From assembly GCA_963763495.1 (NCBI GenBank), contig CAVXOY010000021.1, positions 179,495-243,494 on the forward strand: DNA of 64,000 nucleotides. The letters are read 5' to 3'. Numbering within the stretch: position 1 is the first letter of the stretch; the number at the start of each line of letters is the position of its first letter. This DNA comes from DAOUEO01 sp963763495 (GTDB lineage: Bacteria > Chloroflexota > Dehalococcoidia > DSTF01 > JALHUB01). A program made the position numbers and the translations under genes. Shown in pieces: positions 37,563-47,532 of this stretch. The notes below the pieces were generated by a model. The model had not been told where the DNA came from. It worked only from the letters and a program-made list of their open reading frames with translations, and ran no database searches.

Positions 37563-38156
37563 TTACACCTCTGCCGCCAAACGTCCCGGCTTCGCCCCCA
37601 GCAACCGCTGGAGCCTCACGACCGCCTTGTGCTGAAGGGCTTTCACATTCCCTTCACGCTTCCCTAACACCTGCGCTGTCTCGGCGACGGACAGGCCGAC
37701 CGCGAACCGCAGAGCGATGACTTCTCTTTGCGCCTCGGGCAGGTCGCGGGTCGCCCTCACCACTTCCTCCATAGTCAGCCGCATCTCCACGGCGGTGGCC
37801 GGGTCCGGCCGGGAGTCGGCGATCGCCTCGTCCAGGATGTCCCGCGTACCTCGCGAACCCGCCTTCCGGAAGTAGCTCATTACATGGTTGTGGGCAATCC
37901 GAAAGAGCCATGCCGAGAACGGTATGTTGCGCTCGCGATAGCCACTTATCGCTCCCAGCATCCTCAAGAAGATATCCTCCGTCAGGTCTTCCGCCTCGAC
38001 CACGTTACCAACGCGGGAAAGCACGTAACGGTACACGCGGGGCAGGTACCAGTCATAGATGTCGGCTAGAGCCTGCTGGTCTCCCCGTCTGGCTCTCTCG
38101 ACCGTCTCCCGCTCAACCTCGGTAGAGACCGGCATGGTGACGGACCCGAACTCCAA
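37563..38156 (-). CDS. ECF-type sigma-70 factor
   Basis: Up to 197 residues; MPVSTEV at 38135 is an alternative start. Region 2 reads DIYDWYLPRVYRYVLSRVGN, VVEAEDLTEDIFLRMLG and IPFSAWLFRIAHNHVMSYFR. Region 4 reads LPEAQREVIALRFAVGLSVA, ETAQVLGKREGNVKALQHKA. The stop and the next gene's GTG nearly touch, so expression is coupled with the DUF5667 protein. It may control envelope or surface-protein genes such as those that follow; the sequence does not prove this. Confidence 0.85.
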   Translation of the reverse strand: MEFGSVTMPVSTEVERETVERARRGDQQALADIYDWYLPRVYRYVLSRVGNVVEAEDLTEDIFLRMLGAISGYRERNIPFSAWLFRIAHNHVMSYFRKAGSRGTRDILDEAIADSRPDPATAVEMRLTMEEVVRATRDLPEAQREVIALRFAVGLSVAETAQVLGKREGNVKALQHKAVVRLQRLLGAKPGRLAAEV

Positions 38157-38282
38157 TTGCTAACCCCCATCCCATAGGAACCACCAACCGTCAAATACAT
38201 GATAGAACCTCGGGGCCCGTTCGTCCATGCAGGCATGATCTACCGTCAACAAGTAGAACGCAGCCCCGGCGAAAAAGTTAAC

Positions 38283-38307
38283 GGCGTCCGGTGAAAAACC
38301 AGACGCC
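38283..38307. terminator. Possible hairpin terminator between convergent or divergent units
   Basis: GGCGTCCGGT pairs with ACCAGACGCC (one mismatch) around GAAAA. It lies 77 bases past the end of the cohesin-like gene on the minus strand and 127 bases upstream of the sigma gene, so it most likely ends the cohesin operon. Confidence 0.5.
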
Positions 38308-38383
38308 GCACCTATTTGATGGTCTCCAATGAAGAGACGAGGAGATGGCCATCGCCCGCGCAGTCAGCCTGCGCCGGCCCCTA

Positions 38384-39086
38384 TCACGAGCCGCCGAGCG
38401 TACCAAGACCCCGTCCACCCCTCCGGCGCATCACCAAGACCACCACACCCGCCACCACAGCCACGCATACGACCCCGATGACGGGGCCCCAGATCACCCA
38501 GGCGAATCCTCCACCGGAAGAGGCGATTTCGAGCGAAGCGCCCTCAACAGCTGTCTCGATCTGCGCGGGTGCCCCCTTGGCGTCGATCTCGGCAGCGAGA
38601 AGGATCCCTTCCTTTAGATCCAGGGAGGTCTGTCCCTCCTCCAACTGGAGAGAAGGTGACCTCCGCCAGCGCTCCGTACCCATCAGGGCCCGGCCGTCCC
38701 ACCCAGAGAAACAGGGGCACCCAGGGTGACGCAGTTGAAGCGAAGAATCCTTGGATTGCCCTCTTCGATACGGGCTCGGGGCATCTAAGACCTCCGCCCG
38801 GTACTCTCCAGAAAGGTCGTGGGGCTCACCGCCACATACTTGATGATTGAAGGGTCATAAGACAAGACTGAACTGGAAGGCCGCCAGGTTCGTGACATTC
38901 TCGGCAGACTATGTTTACCTTGAAGTCCGGCCCGCCCTTCTTCACTTGCTCGACGGGTAGCTCCACCGACATCCGCGCCTGGTTCCCCTGGGCAAAGGCA
39001 ACCCCCGCTACGCAGGCAACGGAGACAGCTACCCCCACCAGGCACAGCTTTACACCCAGGCTAATCCCATTAAGCCCCTTCTTCAT
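38384..39086 (-). CDS. Single-cohesin membrane-anchored protein, frameshifted
   Basis: ATG 39086 (MKKGLNGISLGVKLCLVGVA) opens a signal peptide ending VAFAQG. A cohesin-like domain then reads FKVNIV, ENVTNLAAFQFSL, YDPSIIKYVAVSPTTFLEST, LRFNCVTLGAPVSLGG and EVTFSPVGG across about four shifts. The C-terminal part is intact: LKEGILLAAEIDAKGA, then a membrane helix (WVIWGPVIGVVCVAVVAGVV) and a basic tail. The C-terminal helix suggests the cohesin faces outward. Third gene of the minus-strand cohesin operon. Confidence 0.65.
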
Positions 39087-39170
39087 GCGGGAAGCACCCC
39101 TTTCTATTAAGGTCTCAGCAGACCGGAAGTCCACGCTCTAATGGATCATATCGGCAACCAGGCGGCAACC

Positions 39171-40853
39171 TCAAGACGTCCGCCCGCGGGCGGACCCCCG
39201 TCTTTCTCTCTTGGACAAGACCGGCTGCTCCAGAAGTTGCGTTTCTCTACAGTACAGCATCCCGGCCAAAACTGACCATCCCCCAACCGCCAGAACGGCG
39301 ATGAGCAGCATCAGGTAGTCGTTAGACACGGTCTGATAAGGACCGACCCCAGCGCCGGGGAGTCCCTCAGCCTCGCCGGGAACCCGCCCTCCCGGCGCGA
39401 TCTCTCCTCCCGGCGGCGGTGTGCCCTCAGGGGGCGCCGTTCCACCTCCCGGACTCGGCGTCGGCGTAAGAACCTCGCCCGGAGAGGGGGTCGGCGTCTC
39501 CGTCCCGCCAGGAGAAGGAGTCGACGTTGCCGGCCCCGGCGAGCCGGTAGGAGTCGCGGTGTGGGCGGCAGCCGTCGGGGTCGGCGTATGCTCTGTCGTG
39601 CGGCCGGGGTGTGGGGGAGGGCAACGGCGTTCCCGCCGTCGGCGAAGGACCGGGGTCGACGGCGTGCCTGTTGCCGGTGTGGGCGTGCTCGTTCCCGGAG
39701 TTGCCGTGGCGGGCGATGGGGTCGCCGTCGCCGGTGTGGGCGTGCTCGTTCCCGGCGTTCCCGTGCCGGGCGATGGGGTCGCCGTCGCCGGCAGGGGTGT
39801 TGGAGTCGGAGTGCCCTGCGGCTGCTCCGGCTCCTCGCAGGTGCGACCGTCCCGTCCGTATACGAACTGCAAGTCCTTGATATCGATGTCGAAATCAGCG
39901 AGGACGGGCTCCAGATCGTAGAACATATTGTAGGGCCATATCCCAAACCCGGTCCCATACCGCCCAGATACCGCTTGCTCGTCGATGACGTTTACTATGC
40001 AGTCGTAGTTGACATCACCTTCCAGGGCCCGCACGGATATCTCCGCACTCCCCACCATGTCTATCGGGATGGGGTTACCCAACTCGTCGGCCAGTTCGAC
40101 GTCCATAGAGCTGTTGAGGAGGTCTACAAGGATAGTGTTCCGAGAGGTGGGCCGGATCACCAAGTCCGGATTCGGGTCCACCTCAATGTAGGCAAGGATA
40201 CCTGAGCCGCTGGGACCGTGCTGGCCACCCCAGGAAACACAGCCATAGCGGAGCCAGCCTTCTCCCGCGAGGGTTGAGCAGTTGGTTTCGCGACCTGTGC
40301 TTCCCAGGAACGGCCCTTCGGCGACGCTGACATCAATTGTCGTTTCGTTGTAATAGATAAGGAACTCGAAGCTCCCCAAGCCGACTTCGGTGGGGAGCCC
40401 CGACACCTCTTCGTTGATCGTTAGATGTCCCCGACCCTCACCTTCACAGCTAGCGGTATCCTCGTCGCAGAGCCAGAGGGTGGCGTCGTGCGGATTCTCG
40501 AACATGGCGACCGGGTCCGCGGCCCCGGCGAGAGATGTCGCTCCGATAGGATGCGTGAGGATAAGCCGGAAGCCCAGGACTCCAGAAAGAATGAGAGCCG
40601 CGACCAGTGGTGCCGTCACTCTCTCGGTCAGCAGTTCTCGTTCGCTCAGTTTCTGGAGAAACCTGCGCCGAAGCTCTACGGCCGCAGCAGCAGCCACCCG
40701 ACAGGCCGCTAGGTACGACCTCCAGTACCGGCCAGTCAGTGAATCACACCCTCGCAACTCGCTCAGAAACGCGCGCTGCATCCGCACTGCCACTGTTTTG
40801 GCCTCTTGACAGCCGCGGAGGTACAGGTTCCAGGCCTGACTGATGGCACTCAT
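39171..40853 (-). CDS. Cohesin- and dockerin-like surface protein with LPGAG-type C-terminal anchor
   Basis: ATG 40853 overlaps the stop of the scaffoldin-like gene (TGATG), so translation is coupled. About 80 cytoplasmic basic residues precede a membrane helix (LVAALILSGVLGFRLIL). Then a cohesin-like domain (GLGSFEFLIYYNETTIDVSV, GPFLGSTGRETNC, SGSGILAYIEV) and a dockerin-like module (GDVNYDCIVNVIDEQAVSGR; ADFDIDIKDLQFVYG). A ~120-residue Pro/Thr/Gly linker follows, then LPGAG, a membrane helix and a basic tail. Two compensating shifts near 39600-39650 probably corrupt part of the linker. Having both partner modules in one protein would let it chain with others. Confidence 0.7.
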   Translation of the reverse strand: MSAISQAWNLYLRGCQEAKTVAVRMQRAFLSELRGCDSLTGRYWRSYLAACRVAAAAAVELRRRFLQKLSERELLTERVTAPLVAALILSGVLGFRLILTHPIGATSLAGAADPVAMFENPHDATLWLCDEDTASCEGEGRGHLTINEEVSGLPTEVGLGSFEFLIYYNETTIDVSVAEGPFLGSTGRETNCSTLAGEGWLRYGCVSWGGQHGPSGSGILAYIEVDPNPDLVIRPTSRNTILVDLLNSSMDVELADELGNPIPIDMVGSAEISVRALEGDVNYDCIVNVIDEQAVSGRYGTGFGIWPYNMFYDLEPVLADFDIDIKDLQFVYGRDGRTCEEPEQPQGTPTPTPLPATATPSPGTGTPGTSTPTPATATPSPATATPGTSTPTPATGTPSTPVLRRRRERRCPPPHPGRTTEHTPTPTAAAHTATPTGSPGPATSTPSPGGTETPTPSPGEVLTPTPSPGGGTAPPEGTPPPGGEIAPGGRVPGEAEGLPGAGVGPYQTVSNDYLMLLIAVLAVGGWSVLAGMLYCRETQLLEQPVLSKRERRGSARGRTS

Positions 40854-43743
40854 CACGAGGCAATCCTCCGCAACAACGACCTCATGAAATCAGCCGTTCG
40901 GCAGCGAACCCAAAGCATGCCGTTCTCCAGTCTCTTGCCACGCCGCACCCCACTGAGGTTCCATCCCTCTCTACTGTCGGTGGGCGGGCGCAACAGCAGG
41001 CCGAAGGCTCCGATCAAGACAGCGACGGCAGTGAGGAACCCTGTGCGGATGTCCATCCCGCTGGCCGTTGCTCCCGTCGGCATGACGTTGACAGAGCCAC
41101 TCGCAACAGCGGCGTCGATTGTTTCGCCCAAGGGATCGGCCAGTGCGACTTCCACAAGGGTGAGAGGGCTCGCACCTGGAGCAGCCGCCTGGAAGACAAC
41201 CTGGGCGAGTTGCCCCGACCCACTGGCTCCCGGTGGGCTACTGCCGGAGGTCACGCAACCGAAGCGGAGTATTCCGGCATCCGTTATCGGGTCCGGGCAG
41301 TACAAGGAGCGTCCCGAGCTTCCCAAGAATGGGCCATTGCTCACGGTCACATAGTTGATCGTGTCGGGATCGAACTGGAGAGTGAACTCGTAGGCGCCCA
41401 GGTGGTTAACATTGGCCACCATCACATCCACCGTGAAGTATCCCCCGACCAGCACGTCTTGGGATGCCGGATCGATCGTCACGGCGGTGGTGCCGGGGAC
41501 AAAGGTTGCCGTCGGTATCGGAGTGGGCGATGGCCCCGGCGTAGGCGTCTCGGTTGGAGTCGGACTGGGGCCCGGCGTATGGGTGTTCGTGGGCAGGGGT
41601 GTAATCGTGGGTGTTGGCGCCAGCCCTACCGTAACCGACCCTCCTTGAGCCACAGTGCTAATGACTCTTGCCAGCGGGTCGGTCAGAATAGCTCTCGTTA
41701 TCCCGATCTGCGACGTGCCCGTGTTGACCGGCACGAAGACCGCCGATGCTAGGATACCGCTACCGCTGGGCCCGGCCGGTTCCGACCCCAATGTAACGCA
41801 TACCATGCGGACACTCGCTTCACTCGCTTCTGGAGGAAAGCAGTCCACCAGCCGACCACTGCTTCCCAAGAACGCCCCCCCTCAATATCCAAGTATTGGA
41901 GTACCGCCGGGTCGAAATCGAGGGTGATCTCGAAAGCGCCCAGGTTGACCACATTCTGCACATAGATATCTACCGTGGACGGCGTCCCCAGGCTCGCTTG
42001 CTGCCAGACAGGGATGACTTTTACCACGGCCGGTCCTGGTGTAGGGGTGTACGTTGGGGTCGGACCAACCGTTGGCGTCAGCGTGGGGGTCCCTGTGATA
42101 GTGGGTGTCGGGGTAATGCCCGGAGTCGGCGAAGGCCCAGGTGTATACGTCAACGTGGGCGTCGGCGTTGGGGCAAGGTCAACCGCCACTGAGCCATCCT
42201 GGTCTTGAGCCGGCATGATCCCACCTGGCGGGTCTGTAAGCACGATATCTCGAACGTCAATGGCGGCGATGCCTGTGTTCACGGGGAGGAAAGTCGCTCT
42301 CGCCAGCACGCCGGTCCCACTGGGGCCGGCCGGCTCCGAACCTCGGGTCGAACAGACGATCGCAGCGCTGTCCGGCTCCAGAATAGGAGCGGAGCAGTCA
42401 ACCGGTCGCCCGGTGCTCCCCAGGAAGGTGCCGTTTTCCAGGTTTACGTAGTTGAGAACCGCCGGATCAAAGACGAGGGCGAACTGGTAGGCTCCCAGAT
42501 CGACGACGCCGTCTATCACGATATCCACCGTGAACGGCGTTCCCACAGTCGCCCTCTGCCAGACAGGGTCTACCCTGATGACCGCAGGCCCGACCGTGGG
42601 GGTCGGTGTGGGGCTCGGCCCGACCGTGAACGTTGGCGTCGGAGGCAGGGTCTGCGTTGGTGTCGGGGTGATCGAGGGCGTCGGCGAAGGACCGGGAGTA
42701 TAGGTAGATGTCGGTGTCGGCGTCGGCGCCGGCACGACGACGACGGAGGCACCCAACGGATCGTCCGTTGAAATAACACTGCCTTCGATGTCGGTCAAGA
42801 CAATCTCTTCCAGAGCCATGCGACCGACCCCTTCTCGGACGGCGCAAAGGTCACAGCAGCCAGACACCCATCACCGTCGGGGCCATCCGGCTCAGAACCC
42901 CAGTGTCCGGCAGATGAGCCGCACGCTATCGCCCATTAGGCTGGGAGGATCGCAGTTAACCGCGCGACCTGTGCTCCCCAAGAAGGGGCCGATCGCGGCG
43001 CTGACGTACTCCATGATCACGGGATCGAACTGCAGGCTGAACTGATAGGCGCCGAGATTCGTCACGTTGTCGACGACGACGTCAACGCTGAAGTTGCTGC
43101 CGCGGGGACCACCTGGCCCGCAGGCTGAATACAGGCGACCGTATGGCCGTCTGCGGCCCCGCAAGAGACGACCGGACCGGGCGTCGGCGTCGGTGTAGGG
43201 GTTGCCGGAGTAGGCGTGGGCCCGGGCGTACCGGCGCCCACACTCACAGAGCCGTTCTGAGGGAACGCCGGAATGTCGTTGCTCAGGGGGTCGCTGAGGC
43301 TGATCATAATGAGGTCGAGGGGGCTCACACCATCGGCAGCGCCGGTGAAGGTCACCACCGCCAGCTCCCCCGATCCGCTGGCGCCGGGATTCACTCCTAT
43401 GCTCGCGCAACCGAAGCGCACCGTGCCGACATCCCTGATCGCAGGCGGACAGAACACCTGCCTGCCCGTGCTACCCAAGAAGTCGCTGTTTGCCACGCTC
43501 ACGTAACTGACAACGCTGGGATCGAACTGAAGGGTGAATTCGTAGGCAGCGAGGTCTGACACGTCATCGACCATTACGCGGACGGTGAACTGATTCCCGA
43601 TCGTCCACGTGCTGGGTGAGTGGATCGATGCGGACAGTGGCTTGCTGGGCAGACGCGGGGGTGAGATCGAGGCGGGCAGAGAGAACCAGCGCCGCCGCCA
43701 GCAGCGCCAGGCAGGAAAGGACAACACAATGCCAGGCCTTCAC
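40853..43743 (-). CDS. Five-cohesin scaffoldin-like membrane protein, frameshifted
   Basis: GTG 43743 begins a signal peptide (MKAWHCVVLSCLALLAAALV). Five cohesin-like modules lie at about 43700-43190, 43130-42720, 42590-42190, 42020-41640 and 41490-41080. Each shows FTVD(V/I)..V, (L/A)GAYEF.L.FDP, a Tyr-Val strand, FLGS(T/S)GR and PSGSG.LA. Pro/Thr linkers (PTPTPTLTYTPGPSPTPG) separate them. A membrane helix (TGFLTAVAVLIGAFGLLL) and a basic tail end the ~960-residue protein. Three or four shifts interrupt it. Architecture and repeats match anchoring scaffoldins of cellulosome-type systems. It leads a three-gene operon and is transcribed away from 44.5 kb. Confidence 0.7.
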
Positions 43744-44507
43744 CGAATCAAGACCCCTGATGATCTACTCGGCTAAACGAGCGCCTTTCTCCAGCTTCTA
43801 GCGCGACGCCGGTTGGGCGGGCTCGAAGTATTCGACAAAGCTAGCGCCCGTCGCCGAAACACGTCTGTTGCTGATAGCTTACCATAATGCCGAGATGTGC
43901 CCCACAGGCACCCACTGCGGCCCGTTTCGAGCGCTTCCCCGACTATACAACCCAGATTCAGCAATTCTGTTATGAATGCTGGACAACAGCGTTAAATCTT
44001 ATGCCGAAACCTGGTGGCGGTTCACGCAGCGGTTTCTTCTACTGGAAAGCGCAGTCAGGATGATTGAGTTCGCACGCAGCCACTCGCAATACTCGAATCT
44101 CATTTCGTATTTCTTGGGTGGATTTCAGGCCAGAACGCTTGACAAAACGCTCAAAGGGTGCTACAACCCAGTTACTGAACTGGTGGCTAGTGTTTCCCCG
44201 CCTGAATAGTCAATGTACGTAGCCGGGCAAGGATTGCCTAGGGGCTGAGAGGGATTCTTGTCCTCTCTTTCTTGGCCTAGTTGGGTGTCGCTGACCCCAC
44301 GGTGCAGGATTGCCGTGAGCCAGTTGCTTCGCACGAGGCCGCACCTGGGCGGCCCGGGCTGTGTTAGTTGGCAAGCCTCAGCTTGCTGGGGCGTTTCCCC
44401 GCTTCCAGCGGATTGCGAAAGGAGGGATGCGGCAGAGAAACAAACCATATTATCGGAAACCCCGCCTACTTAATTTTACCGAATCAGTGGTAGGAGGTAA
44501 CGACTAG
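43744..44507. other. 764-base intergenic region with divergent control
   Basis: No credible gene: the 77-codon frame at 43976-44209 has no ribosome site and an unconvincing composition. It holds a promoter (44139-44166) and, between it and the next ATG, several potential hairpins such as GAGAGG...CCTCTC (44247-44267) and CACGG...CCGTG. The ~340-base leader before 44508 is long enough to carry a regulatory RNA; I cannot assign a class. Confidence 0.5.
44139..44166 (+). promoter_or_regulatory. Promoter upstream of the 44.5-kb dockerin gene
   Basis: CGCTTGACAAAACGC contains TTGACA, followed after 17 bases by TACAAC. The -35 context resembles the promoters at 4.54 and 9.69 kb. It would give a leader of more than 300 bases before the next start codon. 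Confidence 0.55.
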
Positions 44508-46242
44508 ATGAAGCGTTCGTTACTGTTAACGCTTATGGCAATCACCGGCACAGCCATCCTGGCTGTAGCCCTGGTTGGTTTCCGGCTGTCGCAGGGTGGG
44601 CTTGACTACTCAGCCTTCGCCCACATTGTCGACTACGATGCCAACACAACCAACGACTTCCACGTGGAGGTCGACGGCGACGCCGATAACGGCACCGCTC
44701 CCTGTAACCCGGTCGACGTGGCACCGAGCGTACTTCCCGGTACACACAAGGTGGCGATCTGCGCCGCCAGCGCAGGTGAGACCGTAGGTGCATTCTCTGT
44801 AAAGCTGGTCTACGACGACACGCTGAACCAGTGCCCGGATGTCGGCTGTAACGACGGCCCTAACCCCCCCGATCCCCCTGTCGTAGGCAACGCTAAGTGC
44901 CTCGACGACAACCCGGACGCCAACGCTGGCGCCACTGGACAGCGGCGCGCGACTGCCCGACCTGGGCACCGGCTGGGACTGCACCGGCTTCGGCACGGTA
45001 GAGCCCACCTGTGACACCGACACCGCCACAGGCCCCGGCCACGGCGTTGCCACTCTCGACTGCCTCAGCAACAACGGCCCCTTCACGTCGCCGGTCGGCG
45101 ATGTGCACTGGCCGCTGGCGGTCGTGACCTTCAACACCATGGCCTACGGCCTTGACGCGATCTCACTTGCAGGCGTCGTCGTCGGCGGCACCGTAACCGG
45201 CGAGATTGGAAGCTGCAACCCGAGCCGTCGGGATCTCAATCCACTGCGAGCAGGCTGCCGTAGACAAGGTCACGCCGCCTCCGGCGACGACACGACCTTC
45301 ACGCCGACAGCGACCGAGACCCCGATACCGCCGACGCCGACCCCCACCCCGGTACCCGGTGTCAGGATGGAGAAGGACTGCGACGTGGTGACAGAGGGCG
45401 TGCAAGACTCCTGCAACCTCTGGCTCATGGCCGGTGGCTGCGTGACGACCGTCGCCGCGAGGGCAAGGGCTGTCTCGACATCGAGAAGTTGGTCTTCGGG
45501 ATCTTCGACGTCGACGACCCGAACGACTCCGACATGACTGCCCGAGGGCCTCGGTGCTTGGGAAGAGCGGATCCGCTTCGACCACAAGGTCCTCAGCGTT
45601 TCCGCTGTTGCCGACAACGCCTGGCTCACGAGCGGTGGCCGTCTCGCCAACTGCACGATGGCCGTCCTCACTGAGGACTCGATCCTCACCGGCTGTGTCA
45701 CCAAAGACGACACCGCTGTCCCGGGCATGCAGCTCGGACCCACCGGTCCGGCCAGCCCCGACGGGAAGATCGAGACGATCACCATCGTCCCCAACATGGG
45801 CGACCTTCTGGCTCGCCCCGGTGACTTCCGGCCGACCAAGGACAACGGCTTGTCACCGACATTGAGCGACGACAACTGTGAGGTCACCGACATCTACGGC
45901 GAGCAGATCCCGGGCACTCTACCCGGCCAGCTCACTGTGGTCTGCGGCGACGTTGACATCACCATCCGCATGCTCCAGGGTGACCTGGACCTCGACTGCG
46001 ACGTCGATGTCGTCGACGACCAGGCGATGGCCTTCCGCTACGGCGCAGCCTTGGGTCTGCAGCTCTACAACGCGTGGTACGACCTGGAGCCCAAGTACCG
46101 CGCCGGCGATGGTGACATCGACATCAAGGACCTCCAGTTCGTCTTCGGTCGCAACTGGAGCACCTGCCAGGCCCCGATTCCGGACGACCAGGCTATCCCT
46201 CTCGACCGCCACAACCGTAGCGCTCAACGGGAGATAACCTGA
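44508..46242 (+). CDS. Secreted CLDDNPDANAG-domain protein with dockerin-like C-terminus, frameshifted
   Basis: ATG 44508 behind GGAGGTAA. Signal peptide MKRSLLLTLMAITGTAILAV. The motif domain runs: APCNPVDVAPS, HKVAICAASAGETVGAFSVK, YDDTLN, KCLDDNPDANAGA, LGTGWDC, GPGHGVATLDC, PLAVVTFNTMAYGLDAISL, GEIGSCNPS. After a Thr/Pro linker comes a second part (RMEKDCDVVTEGVQDSCNLW, MAVLTEDSILTGCVTKDD). It ends with a dockerin-like module GDLDLDCDVDVVDDQAMAFR and DGDIDIKDLQFVFGRNWSTC, very close to that of 39171-40853. About four shifts. Secreted, possibly bound to a cohesin. Confidence 0.65.
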
Positions 46243-46270
46243 ACGTCTAGGGTGTAGACCTGGATAGACA

Positions 46271-46319
46271 ATTGGCGGGGGAGTACAGACCCGATTCATC
46301 GGGCGGCTCCCCCGCCAAT
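46271..46319 (+). terminator. Strong terminator after the dockerin gene
   Basis: A perfect 13-bp stem ATTGGCGGGGGAG / CTCCCCCGCCAAT (46271-46283 with 46307-46319) and an inner CCCGAT / ATCGGG stem. Confidence 0.75.
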
Positions 46320-46464
46320 ACCTTAATCAGCTTGTAAGAACAGAATAGCGAATGGATTGTCTGGGGTGCGTCCGCGCGCTCGAGGCGCAGTTGGATTGTG
46401 AGGATTCGACCGACGATATTTATACAATAGATAACAGTTTTCGACTAGATGCAGGGGCTGGCAA

Positions 46465-47424
46465 ATGACAGTATCCGGAACTATGAAGCGACGCAGCAAG
46501 ACTCTTGGACTTATCGGAGTATTAAGTGTGGCACTGCTCTTCGCCACAGCGACAGTCTGGTCGGCGGCAAGCACAGCGCAGGCTCAGACTCCCGTGATGA
46601 AGGTCGTGCCAGCCGACCAGACCGTGGACATCAGCGACGGCAATTTCTCGGTCGATATCGTGATCGAAGGTGTTAGCCGATCTCGGCGCCTTCGAGTTCA
46701 AGCTGGTAATCGATCCGGCAGTCGTCCGTTTGGTGGGAGTCCAGAGGGGACCGTTCTTGGGCAGCACCGGACGGCAGGTACAGTGTCAAGCGCCAACCTA
46801 CTCTCAGCCCGCGACAGGCATGCCCGCGGACACTCTCCGCTTTGGTTGCGCCACGATTGGCACCGGCATCCCCGGCCCCAACGGCTCCGGCACGCTGGCA
46901 ACCGTGACACTGGCTCCCAGAAAAGCCGGCACCAGCATCCTCAATCTGATCGCTTCGGACGAGTGCAGACCGGCACAACAAACACCATCGGCGACCGTAT
47001 CGACGTGACTTCATCGGGCGGACAAGTCACCGTTGTCGGCATCGGGCCCGGAGCCGACTCCGGAGCCGGACGAGCCGACACCAATACCAACGTCGCCGGC
47101 GGTGGTACCGCGTGACACCAACACCGGACGGCGGGCCCTCGTGGATGACACCAGAGCCCGGTCAGACTCCCATGACGCGATGGCTCGACAGCAGCACGAC
47201 AGGGTCGACTGGAGGCAGCTCCAACTCGTCTTCAGGGGACGCTTCCGGCGCTGGAGCGCAGGGGAGAACGGGTGACTCGCCGCGGGCAGGTGAAGGCCCT
47301 CCACAAGAAGACGACGCTTGGTGGCCAATGCTGGCCGCTGGGCTCCTAGCTATCAGTGGGACAGCGCTTCATCCCGCTTGCCCTGTACCTGCAACGGGCA
47401 GGAACACGGGGCCAAATCCGCTAG
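46465..47424 (+). CDS. Single-cohesin membrane-anchored protein, frameshifted
   Basis: ATG 46465 (MKRRSK at 46483 also possible). Signal peptide ending STAQAQ. The cohesin-like module is complete across three shifts: VMKVVPADQTVDISDGNFSV, DIVIEGV, ADLGAFEFKLVIDPAVVRLV, GPFLGSTGRQVQC, LRFGCATIGTGIPGPNGSGT, LATVTLAPRKAGTSI. A Pro/Glu/Thr then Gly/Ser linker follows, a hydrophobic stretch (WWPMLAAGLLAISG) and a basic end RAGTRGQIR. Its C-terminus is in the right place for membrane anchoring. This is the plus-strand counterpart of the single-cohesin gene at 38.4 kb. Confidence 0.65.
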
Positions 47425-47532
47425 TCAGGGTGGGTGAGCTGAGAAGTTGTTTTGCGTGTCCATGGACTAGTACATACGAGCAAACTCGGGGAAAGCAGGA
47501 AGGCTATCTCGGTTTAAAGGAGGCTCTGGATA

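Noticed and set aside
43976..44209. A 77-codon open frame on the plus strand
   Set aside because: No ribosome site, composition unlike neighbours, and it contains the TTGACA promoter; judged non-coding.
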